Notes under the pieces: generated by a model
What the model saw: only the letters and a program-made list of their open reading frames with translations
Told to the model about the DNA's origin: nothing
Databases searched by the model: none
Shown here: positions 8,944 to 16,920 of the stretch, one piece after another
Numbering within the stretch: the first letter of the stretch is position 1
Layout: each line of letters begins with the position of its first letter
Program-made: the position numbers and the translations under genes
DNA from: Larkinella rosea
GTDB lineage: Bacteria > Bacteroidota > Bacteroidia > Cytophagales > Spirosomataceae
NCBI RefSeq assembly: GCF_003858635.1
Contig: NZ_RQJO01000010.1
Coordinates: 248,001 to 312,000, forward strand
Length of the DNA stretch: 64,000 nt
Direction: 5' to 3'

Positions 8944-11900
8944 ATGAAAAAACTACTATTCCTTGTTCTGGCTCAGCTGTTGGGCTACCTGGTACGGGCC
9001 CAGCCGGGAACTTTAGATCCAACCTTCAGTGGAAACGGGAAAGCCTTCACCCGGTTTAGCGCGACGCCAATGATGGAGCACAAGACCAACTTTGCTTATG
9101 CGATGGCCATTCAATCCGACGGAAAACCGGTCGTAGTCGGCGGAACAACCCCGGAATCAGGCCAGGGCGCTTTTGCCGTGGCTCGTTACAACACAAACGG
9201 TTCGCTGGACGAAACCTTTGGCAAGGGCGGCAAAGTCGCTTCGTTTTTGAGCAACAACGACGATGGCGCCTATGCCGTAGCCATTCAGCCAGATGGAAAG
9301 ATCGTTGCCGGGGGATACTCACGGGCCGCGACCGCCCCTTCCCATTTTGCGTTGGTTCGGTACCTTGCCAATGGTTCGCCGGACCCGGATTTTGGGGAGG
9401 ACGGTGTAGTTATTAGCGAAGCAGTCGTGGGTTTGATCTACGGGATCACCTTGCAGACGGTAGGGGGCGAAACGAAAATTGTGGCAGTGGGCGAGGCCAA
9501 TGGTAAATTCCCGATCGTTCGCTACAACGCCAACGGGACGTTGGATACCGGGTTTGGTTCAGCAGGAACAGGCGTAATACTGACCGATTTTCCCGAAGGG
9601 CATGCCACGTCCGATGCGGTCGCAATCGGGCCCGACAATAAAATTTATGTGCTGGGTTCAGCGGGTGGCCCTACGGTGTTGGCCCGGATTACGGAAGCCG
9701 GAGTTCTGGATACCGGTTTTGGTGGAGGAGATGGCTATACCTTCCCCGAACTGGGTGATCAGACAATTGGCTATTCGCTGGAATTTCACGATAATAAAAT
9801 CTATATCGGCGGAACGAGAGATCCCGATTTTCTGGTCGCTCGACTCACGGTGGAGGGCAATCTGGATACCGATTTTAGCGGAGACGGAATCGTTACCACC
9901 GCCGTGGGAGCCAACCAATCGGTGAGCGGAGGGTATTTGCAGGTTCAACCCGACGGGCGGCTTGTGATCGGGGGCGATATCACTGATCAGGACGGCGTAT
10001 ACCGAACGGCCGTTGTGCGGTTTTTGTCCGATGGAACACTGGATGCCACCTTCGATGGCCCGTCTTTGGATGGCAATGGCATAGTCGTCTTTGACGTGGA
10101 TGAAAGCCTTAATACGTCCAGTTATACCTTAAAAACCTTTAATAATCGCATCTACATCGCTGGCGAAATTAACACCACTCGAACGCGGGCCTTCGTCGTC
10201 CGTCTGGCCGAAAATGGCAACCTGGATACGGATTTCAGCGGAGATGGAAAATCCAGCTTCGCCTGGAGCACTACCTTACCCCAAGTGGATTACAACATCA
10301 ATTACGCGACGGCGATGGCCATTCAGCCCGACGGTAAACCTGTGGTCGCTGGCGAATCGTATGTGGAAGGAGGTACGAATTTTACGCCTTTCGCGCTGGC
10401 CCGCTTCAAAACCGACGGTTCGCTGGACGAAACCTTTGGTCAGGGCGGCAAAGTCACGACATTTTTGCGAAACGGATCCAACGGGCCCACTGCGGTTGCT
10501 ATTCAGCCCGACGGAAAAATCGTAGTCGGCGGGTACGCACCGGGGGGCTCCGGGGAGTCCCGCTTTGCGCTGGTTCGGTACCTTGCCAACGGCTCGCCGG
10601 ATCCGGATTTTGGGCAGGGTGGTGTGGTTGTCTCCGAAAGTTTACCCGGCGAAATCTACGGTCTGGCCTTGCAGCAAGTGAATGGTGAAACCAAAATCGT
10701 GGTGGCGGGTTACGGCAACGGAAAGTTTCCGGTGGCCCGCTACAACGCCAATGGAACGCTGGATACCGGTTTTGGCCCAACCGGCACGGGCATCGTACTG
10801 ACCGATAACGGGGGGTATGCCACGGCCGTCATGATCGGTCCGGACAATAAAATTTATGTAATGGGGAGCATATCCCCCCAGCTGATCCTGGCCCGGTTTA
10901 CGGCCAATGGAGTGCTGGATCCCGACTTTGGCGGAGGAGATGGCTATACGCTTTTTCAGGTGGGAGATAATGTGAACGGTTATTCCATGGATATCCACAA
11001 TGGTAAAATCTATGTGGGCGGCACTTCCGTCCGGGATTTTCTGATTGTTCGTTTTACGTCAACGGGCGATCTGGATCTGGATTTTAGCGGAGATGGCTAC
11101 GTCACGACCTCGGTGGACGGCGGTGGTGACGGGGGCTATTTGCAGGTATTACCCGATGGACGCATTGTCCTGGCGGGTGATTCGTATCCCGGTAGTCAAA
11201 TCCGATCAGTGGTTTTGCGGTACCTGGCAGATGGCACGCTGGATGAAACCTTCGATGGTTCATCCAACGGCAATGGCAAGGTGGTCTTTGACTTCAGCGG
11301 CAGCAATGACGGTATTGTCAACACCCTGAAAATCTTCGGCAACCGCATTTATCTGGCCGGAGAAATTTACACCGGTCCGGATGAAGAATTTGCGATCGCG
11401 GCTCTTATAAATACGGGCGTTGGCGTTACTCAGTCGCCGACCCCGCCCTCCGCAACGGTTTGCCAGGGCGGCAGCACCAGCACGTTTATCCAGGCTACGG
11501 GCGACGGCCTGACTTATAAATGGTACAAAGGAGCCGCCAGCACGACCTCCGGCGTTGAAGTGACCGGCCAAACGTCGGCCACGCTGGTGCTGACCGACCT
11601 ACAAACCGTTGGGACAGAAACCTACTATGCCCGCGTCATTGGCTCGGACAACTCGGAAGCCTGGTCGTCGGCCTTTACAGTACAAACGCTGGCGGCACCA
11701 ACCGTGAGTTTCTCGCAGGGCAATCCAACGCCGTTAACTGTAACGCAGAATACGCCGAGTGTCGTGTTGACGCTCAACGGTTGTTCGGGCGGCACGTTGT
11801 CCTGGAATGGCCCGGGCGGCCCCAGCAGTTCGACCAGCATTTCGATTGGGACCGGCACCATCGGTACGCAGCTTTATTCGGCCACCTGCACGGCGGGGAT

Positions 11901-13161
11901 ATGCCAGCAGGTAACCAGTGCGACCGTGGTCGTAGCCGCGCCCACCGCAACCGGTTCCTACGACGGTTTTATCTATGGGGCCGATTGCAGCAGCTTCCGG
12001 GGCTGGGCCTGGGATCGCAACAAACCCAATACCGTGATCTCCGTCGATATTCTGGATGGTTCCAACGTTCTGGCCACCATTCCCGCCAACGAGTTCCGGC
12101 AGGACTTGAAAGACGCAGGAAAAGGCAACGGGATCCACGCCTTTCGCTGGACGATTCCGACCGAGCTGAAAGATGGCCAGCAGCACTATCTGTCGGCCCG
12201 GGTCAGTAGCAGCAGTTTTATCCTGAAAGACTCGCCCAAAGCCCTGATCTGCGAGGGAGGCACAGTTCCTCCACCGGCAAACAAACCGCCCGTAGCTCCC
12301 ACCGTGACGCCACTGACGGCCCAGCAGGGCGTAAATTTTACGACCACTTTACCGGCTTTCACGGATCCGGAAGGCAGCACGCTCAGCTACAGTCTGGTAA
12401 GTTTGCCCGCGGGTTTAACTTTTACCAGTGCCACCCGTCAGATCAACGGCATCCCGACGGCCAGCGGTATTTTTGTGCTCACATACTCGGCGACCGATGG
12501 CAAAGGAGCGACTAATTCGGTCAGTTTCAACCTTATGGTGAATCCGGCGGCCACGACCCCGGTAACGGGTAGTTTTGAAGGCTACCTGGACAAAGTCGAA
12601 TGCGGAACCATTCGCGGCTGGGTCTGGGACCGTAACAAACCCAATGCCCCCCTCACCCTGGAGTTCTACACCGGCAGCACGGTTTGGGGCAGTGTCGTCG
12701 CCAACATCTACCGCACCGATTTGAAGGATGCCGGCAAAGGCAACGGCGCCCATGCCTACAGCTTTGAGGTTCCGGCCGTTTTGAAAGACAATACCACCCG
12801 CCTGATTCGGGCTCGCGTGTCGGGTTCGACCTACGACTTGAAGGACTCGGGAAAACCGCTGACCTGTGCTCCACCCGTACCCACGCGGTTATCGGCCGAA
12901 ACCGGTTCGGAGCTTGCGGTAACGCTTCTGGGCAACCCGGTTTCCGATCAGCTCCGGGTGGAAATCCGGGGAGTTGAGGGGCAACCGCTTCAGATGCAAC
13001 TGACCGATGCCAGCGGGCGAGTGGTGCGGCAATACGCGATTGAAGCGGCAAAACCGGTGGAACAATTCAGTTTTCCGGTCAGTCAACAACCGGCCGGTTT
13101 GCTATTCCTGCGGGTCAGCACACTGGAGCAAAACCGAACGTTGAAGGTCGTCAAGCGGTAG
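8944..13161 (+). CDS. T9SS-secreted Delta-60 repeat surface protein with paired GWxWDRNKPN modules
   Basis: 1405 residues from the ATG at 8944 (MKKLLFLVLAQLLGYLVRAQ signal peptide). An in-frame ATG at 8833 would translate the regulatory repeats and is rejected. The N-terminal two thirds are Delta-60 repeats (beta-propeller DUF5122 type): recurring NGSLDETFGKGGKV and AIQPDGKIVAGGY strings. They fall in two blocks, about 9040-10250 and 10290-11420, that are copies of each other offset by 1218 bp. Two Ig/SprB-like domains follow (11430-11945), then a GWAWDRNKPNT module (11950-12260), a He_PIG domain (12285-12560), a GWVWDRNKPNAP module (12565-12875) and a type A T9SS sorting domain (ASGRVVRQYAIEAAKPVE, PAGLLFLRV). 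It is a probable surface adhesin or scaffold. A terminator follows directly. Confidence 0.85.
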   Translation: MKKLLFLVLAQLLGYLVRAQPGTLDPTFSGNGKAFTRFSATPMMEHKTNFAYAMAIQSDGKPVVVGGTTPESGQGAFAVARYNTNGSLDETFGKGGKVASFLSNNDDGAYAVAIQPDGKIVAGGYSRAATAPSHFALVRYLANGSPDPDFGEDGVVISEAVVGLIYGITLQTVGGETKIVAVGEANGKFPIVRYNANGTLDTGFGSAGTGVILTDFPEGHATSDAVAIGPDNKIYVLGSAGGPTVLARITEAGVLDTGFGGGDGYTFPELGDQTIGYSLEFHDNKIYIGGTRDPDFLVARLTVEGNLDTDFSGDGIVTTAVGANQSVSGGYLQVQPDGRLVIGGDITDQDGVYRTAVVRFLSDGTLDATFDGPSLDGNGIVVFDVDESLNTSSYTLKTFNNRIYIAGEINTTRTRAFVVRLAENGNLDTDFSGDGKSSFAWSTTLPQVDYNINYATAMAIQPDGKPVVAGESYVEGGTNFTPFALARFKTDGSLDETFGQGGKVTTFLRNGSNGPTAVAIQPDGKIVVGGYAPGGSGESRFALVRYLANGSPDPDFGQGGVVVSESLPGEIYGLALQQVNGETKIVVAGYGNGKFPVARYNANGTLDTGFGPTGTGIVLTDNGGYATAVMIGPDNKIYVMGSISPQLILARFTANGVLDPDFGGGDGYTLFQVGDNVNGYSMDIHNGKIYVGGTSVRDFLIVRFTSTGDLDLDFSGDGYVTTSVDGGGDGGYLQVLPDGRIVLAGDSYPGSQIRSVVLRYLADGTLDETFDGSSNGNGKVVFDFSGSNDGIVNTLKIFGNRIYLAGEIYTGPDEEFAIAALINTGVGVTQSPTPPSATVCQGGSTSTFIQATGDGLTYKWYKGAASTTSGVEVTGQTSATLVLTDLQTVGTETYYARVIGSDNSEAWSSAFTVQTLAAPTVSFSQGNPTPLTVTQNTPSVVLTLNGCSGGTLSWNGPGGPSSSTSISIGTGTIGTQLYSATCTAGICQQVTSATVVVAAPTATGSYDGFIYGADCSSFRGWAWDRNKPNTVISVDILDGSNVLATIPANEFRQDLKDAGKGNGIHAFRWTIPTELKDGQQHYLSARVSSSSFILKDSPKALICEGGTVPPPANKPPVAPTVTPLTAQQGVNFTTTLPAFTDPEGSTLSYSLVSLPAGLTFTSATRQINGIPTASGIFVLTYSATDGKGATNSVSFNLMVNPAATTPVTGSFEGYLDKVECGTIRGWVWDRNKPNAPLTLEFYTGSTVWGSVVANIYRTDLKDAGKGNGAHAYSFEVPAVLKDNTTRLIRARVSGSTYDLKDSGKPLTCAPPVPTRLSAETGSELAVTLLGNPVSDQLRVEIRGVEGQPLQMQLTDASGRVVRQYAIEAAKPVEQFSFPVSQQPAGLLFLRVSTLEQNRTLKVVKR

Positions 13162-13193
13162 AGAGTTTTAAAATTTTAATTCTGAACCATTCC

Positions 13194-13228
13194 GACACTC
13201 CGGCGGCCCTGCGGTCGGGGTGTTTTTT
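13194..13228 (+). terminator. Rho-independent terminator of the Delta-60 protein gene
   Basis: CACTCCG (13196-13202) pairs with CGGGGTG (13216-13222, one G-T pair) around a GC-rich loop and is followed by TTTTTT. It lies 35 bp after the stop codon at 13161. The remaining sequence up to 13461 shows no gene. Confidence 0.65.
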
Positions 13229-13461
13229 CCGCACCGGTTTTAAAACCAATTTATTAGCTGTCGTTCTTGCCATAAACAACTAAAAAACCGCTCCTGAAAG
13301 AGTTGTGATTGTGCCTTTAACCCAGGCTGGTTTCTTTGAACTCCCAGGCAAACAAACCGGGCAAGCTCAAGACACTTTACTTGCGTACAACACGTTCCAT
13401 CTACCTGATTACCCGGCGACACGCCCCTCCGATATTCAGCAGCCAACTGGGGGTCAGCGAT

Positions 13462-14376
13462 TTACCGGACCGGCCTCAGCCCCAGTTGGTCGTAATAATA
13501 CCGGACGGTTTGAACGACGGCAGGCAGATTGCTGGGTTTGTCCTGGGCATCCCGCTCAATGATGATGTGGCCGGTAAACTTTTGGCGCATCAGTTCCCGG
13601 AAAACCGCCGGAAAATCAATTACGCCCGTCCCCACCGGTACATCCTTTAGTTTGGGGTCGTTGTAGGCGGCAATGTCTTTCAGGTGGAGCGCGATCAGAT
13701 GACCTTCCAGCTTTTTCAGCCCTTCGACCGGATTGATGCCGCTCTTGGGCCAATGCCCGATGTCGGCACAAACCCTGAAATTGGGATGGTTTTTCAGGGC
13801 CGCCAGCACCGAATCCGGATGCCAGTAGGCGCTGACGCCCTTCCAGTGATTATGCAGGGCCACTTTGATGCCGTAGGCACCCGCCAGACTGTCCACGCTA
13901 TCCCACAGATTGATGGGCGGTTCTGCCGTCACATACCTGACATTCAGTTTTTTCGCTAATTCGAACTCCCGGGTCCATTTGTCGATCGTTTTACCGCCAA
14001 CGATGTAAATGGATTCCATCCGCAAGCCTTTGTTTTTCACCAGTTTGTTGAGTTTTTCAATGCCGGACGCCGACAGGTTCATGATCAACGAATCCTTCAG
14101 TTCGGAACCGGCCTTTCCAAAAGTATAGCCTTCGACGAATTTCAGTCCCGCACTGTCCGCTTTGGCAAGTTGTTCGGGAAACGGAAAGGGATTGAACGTG
14201 TACAGCGCAACGCCCAATTTCCAGTTTTTAGCATCCGAGCCACCGGCAATTTTCTGTTTAGGTTGCGCAAACAGGTTCGTGGAAAACACGAACAGTCCGG
14301 TGAAAAACAAAAGGACCAACCGAATCTTTCCGGGTTGGATTGCGGACTTAGCTGGGCAGGTTTCCGACTTTGTCAT
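13462..14376 (-). CDS. Exported sugar phosphate isomerase/epimerase-like TIM-barrel protein
   Basis: 304 residues from the ATG at 14376; an ATG at 14412 would add 12 residues before the signal and is possible. The N-terminus has a hydrophobic segment IRLVLLFFTGLFVFSTNLFA, so the protein is exported. The body is an AP-endonuclease-2-type TIM barrel as in xylose isomerase-like enzymes: KLGVALYTFNPFPF, ESIYIVGGKT, VTAEPP, VALHNHW, RVCADIGHWPKSG, ALHLKDI and GTGVIDF. The Glu, His, Asp and His in those motifs are the usual metal ligands. Secreted members of this family are common in Bacteroidota PULs, where they isomerise or epimerise uncommon sugars or oxidised sugar derivatives; the substrate is not known. 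It lies downstream of the SusCD genes on the same strand but a terminator separates them. Confidence 0.8.
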   Translation of the reverse strand: MTKSETCPAKSAIQPGKIRLVLLFFTGLFVFSTNLFAQPKQKIAGGSDAKNWKLGVALYTFNPFPFPEQLAKADSAGLKFVEGYTFGKAGSELKDSLIMNLSASGIEKLNKLVKNKGLRMESIYIVGGKTIDKWTREFELAKKLNVRYVTAEPPINLWDSVDSLAGAYGIKVALHNHWKGVSAYWHPDSVLAALKNHPNFRVCADIGHWPKSGINPVEGLKKLEGHLIALHLKDIAAYNDPKLKDVPVGTGVIDFPAVFRELMRQKFTGHIIIERDAQDKPSNLPAVVQTVRYYYDQLGLRPVR

Positions 14377-14603
14377 GGCACTTAAAAACGGGTTTAAGGA
14401 AAATGTACGCATCTTTTCAAATTTATGATCACCTTCTGGCGAACCGGCAAATCATGGGGAATCGAAAACCGCACGATCTCAACGGCTTCGCATCCAATTT
14501 CGGTTGAGTTGAAACCGGTTTTCACAAAACTCCTCATTATTTGCAATTTTGGTAAATCATCACCAATCTGGCGAACAAAATACCGGTTTTTGATGAGACG
14601 AAA

Positions 14604-14912
14604 TTGAAGCGATTAAACACTTACTCCTCCGCACTGGTATGGTACGCCAATTCCTGGAACGGTACGGTGCAGGTTTTTGAAGTCAGTCCGGATAAAAAAG
14701 TGGTCTGGGCGCTCTCCTCCTGGAAAGACCCCGATTTAGACCCGGCTACTTCGTGCCGGATTTCAACCGGATTGGTGATCGGACTACTGGGTTTCACTAC
14801 CTTTCTTTTTCTCCAGTCTTTCTTGCTGAATGAGTTTTCGGTAGCCGTGTCGTTCGGGCTGGCTTTTATCGTCAACACCGGTATCAATTTAATAGCCAAT
14901 CGGGTGTTCTGA
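14604..14912 (+). pseudogene. Chimeric remnant: PQQ-propeller-type tail plus two hydrophobic segments
   Basis: An open frame of 102 codons begins with TTG and has no ATG. Residues 22-50 (FEVSPDKKVVWALSSW, KDPDLDPATS) match the C-terminal blade seen in PQQ-like beta-propeller proteins of Bacteroidota. The second half is two hydrophobic helices (GLVIGLLGFTTFLFL and FGLAFIVNTGINLIANRVF) unrelated to that fold. It looks like the tail of a lost gene joined to other sequence. It could also be an intact small membrane protein, which is less likely given the absence of a normal start. Confidence 0.4.
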
Positions 14913-15219
14913 TCGGTGTTGATTCAGAAATTCCGGCGACTCGCTTCGGTCTTCAAAACTGGCAAACGCGGAAAAATCCCGCTCATGGCCAGGGCGATAA
15001 ACCGACTCGTCTATTCATCCCGGTTCGCTTTGCGGAGGTGTCGTTGCGGCAAAAGCAGCGCCCACAAGATAAGGCCGGACTAATTTTGCCGGAATTCACG
15101 ACGGAATCGGCGTTTAGTGGAAATACGCGCGGAAAGGCAATAATGCACGTACTGGAGTACCGCATCAAACCCATAACGCAGTTTCTAGCTGCATGAACCG
15201 ACTAAACCGCTTTCAAAAA
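14913..15219. other. Interval without recognisable genes
   Basis: About 300 bases between the chimeric remnant and the SusD terminator. Short frames on both strands lack family motifs and usable starts. With the remnant before it, this may be a decayed gene region; nothing positive can be named. Confidence 0.4.
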
Positions 15220-15265
15220 ATCGGGGATCAGACCCAATCCGTTCCGATTGCATCTGATCCCCGAT
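15220..15265 (-). terminator. Rho-independent terminator of the susCD operon
   Basis: A perfect 13-bp stem, ATCGGGGATCAGA at 15220-15232 and TCTGATCCCCGAT at 15253-15265. In the minus-strand direction it is followed by TTTTTTGAAA, the T-tract expected of an intrinsic terminator. It lies 57 bp past the susD stop codon. Confidence 0.85.
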
Positions 15266-15322
15266 TGACTGATTGACAGGCACCAATCATTTCCCATGAT
15301 CCGGGAAATAACCGGTACGGTT

Positions 15323-16894
15323 TTATTGTTTATCCCACCAGACGCGTGTTTTATAATTGTCGGCTCCCTGGCGTGCTACCGTTGCATTGTAATTAACCGC
15401 ATTCAAAACCGGTTCATCGTCCGGGTAGCGCAACCGATGGGGATAGGTTCCGCCGGTTTCGTTGTCGGGGTAGTTGACCGGAACCAGTTTCGGATAGCCC
15501 GACCGGCGGACGTTGGCGTACGACTCATAACCGTTCAGGAAGGTCGCCACCCAGTATTCAGAATTGATCTGCTCAAAGGCTTTTTCCTTGTCGGCAATCC
15601 CCACAAACGGAAACGCGGTCAGGTAGGCATTGATGTCGGCGTCCGGTATCGTGGCCGATGCGTCATACTGCTGGAGCATTTTCATGGCACCCGTTACGCC
15701 GTTCCGGTAGAACTGAGCGGCATCGCCGGGAATCCAGCCCCGAACAGCCGCTTCGGCCAGCATCAATTGAACTTCGGCATACGTCAGCAGCATTCTCGGC
15801 CCGTCCAGTTTAGCAAACACATCCCGGTTAACGCCGGAATACTGGTGTTCCTGCCCCGGCGCGTTCGGATCATAACTGGGATCTTTGGGCAGCGTAATCC
15901 GGTCCAGGCCATTGGGCATCCCCTTCTGAACGGCCGGATTCGTGTTTTTGGTCGCCACATTGGTCGGGTCCGTGTAAACCGCAACCGTGTATTTCAGCCG
16001 CGGATCATTATGACTTTTCATGTAGTCAAAGAAAGTCTTGGCAATTTTCCCCGGACTTCTTCCCGAAACACTTAACACCCAGCTCTGGCCGTTGGTCAAC
16101 ACTTCCTGCGTACCATTTTTGTCGGTTCCTTTGATATACAGGTTATCGTCAATGCCGGTAAATACTCCCCCGGCAATCGCTTTTTTGACCCACGACTCGG
16201 CAGCCGCCGGATCTACTTTGGACATTCGCATGCCCAACCGCAGCATCATCGAATAGCCAAAACGTTTCCACTTGGCAATGTTTCCGCCGTAGGCGATGTC
16301 GGCCGAAGTGAAAAGTGCCTGGCTGGCATCGAGTTTGGCGGTGGCGTCTTCCAGTTCACTCAGCATGTGCGCGTAAATATCTTTCTGCGCATCGTATTTG
16401 GGTTTGTAAATCTGCTGGTAATACCCCTGATTGGCTTCGAAATACGGAAGGTCGCCGTACATGTCCGTCAGCCGGTGATAAATCACGGTTTTCCAGATTC
16501 GGGCCATGTGGTACAGATTGTAATACTGCGGTTTGTCTTTCGACAAGGTGATCACGTCCTCAATCAGTTTGGACGAACCGGAAATGGCGTTGAACGTACC
16601 TTTCCACATGGCTTCGTTGTTTCCCTTGTGGTAAACGTATTTGTCACCCTGAAAATCAAAGATTCCCACGTTGCTCAGTGTTGCCATGTGCTGAACAAAG
16701 GGTTCGGCATAATTCAGGCTGGTGGATTCATCACCTTTTGCCGTATTGTATTGCCCGGTCGTAAACAGGTATGCCGGATTGAACCGGTCAGCCGTCACCG
16801 CATTGGGGTCTTTATTCAGTTCTTCAAACCCATTGTCACAGGCAGAAAGGGACAACAGGCTGCCAGCGAAGAATATAAAAAATCGTTTTTTCAT
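15323..16894 (-). CDS. susD-like: SusD/RagB-family outer-membrane glycan-binding lipoprotein
   Basis: 523 residues from the ATG at 16894, which gives a clean lipoprotein signal: MKKRFFIFFAGSLLSLSAC with the lipobox Cys at residue 18. An upstream in-frame GTG/ATG at 16921 would overlap the SusC stop region. The mature start FEELNKDPNAVTADRFNPAYLF is characteristic of the SusD_2/SusD-like helical family, with later markers AYGGNIAKWKRFGYSMMLRL and TYAEVQLMLAEAAVRG. SusD-like proteins cap the SusC transporter at the cell surface and bind the incoming oligosaccharide. It follows susC by 26 bp, as in nearly all such pairs, and ends at a strong terminator. The substrate cannot be read from sequence. 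Confidence 0.95.
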   Translation of the reverse strand: MKKRFFIFFAGSLLSLSACDNGFEELNKDPNAVTADRFNPAYLFTTGQYNTAKGDESTSLNYAEPFVQHMATLSNVGIFDFQGDKYVYHKGNNEAMWKGTFNAISGSSKLIEDVITLSKDKPQYYNLYHMARIWKTVIYHRLTDMYGDLPYFEANQGYYQQIYKPKYDAQKDIYAHMLSELEDATAKLDASQALFTSADIAYGGNIAKWKRFGYSMMLRLGMRMSKVDPAAAESWVKKAIAGGVFTGIDDNLYIKGTDKNGTQEVLTNGQSWVLSVSGRSPGKIAKTFFDYMKSHNDPRLKYTVAVYTDPTNVATKNTNPAVQKGMPNGLDRITLPKDPSYDPNAPGQEHQYSGVNRDVFAKLDGPRMLLTYAEVQLMLAEAAVRGWIPGDAAQFYRNGVTGAMKMLQQYDASATIPDADINAYLTAFPFVGIADKEKAFEQINSEYWVATFLNGYESYANVRRSGYPKLVPVNYPDNETGGTYPHRLRYPDDEPVLNAVNYNATVARQGADNYKTRVWWDKQ

Positions 16895-16920
16895 CGGAAG
16901 TAGTATTAGCCGTTGCACCA

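Noticed and set aside
14983-15174. Small minus-strand ORF in the gap before the susCD terminator
   Set aside because: No family motif, no ribosome-binding context, and no better than neighbouring frames.
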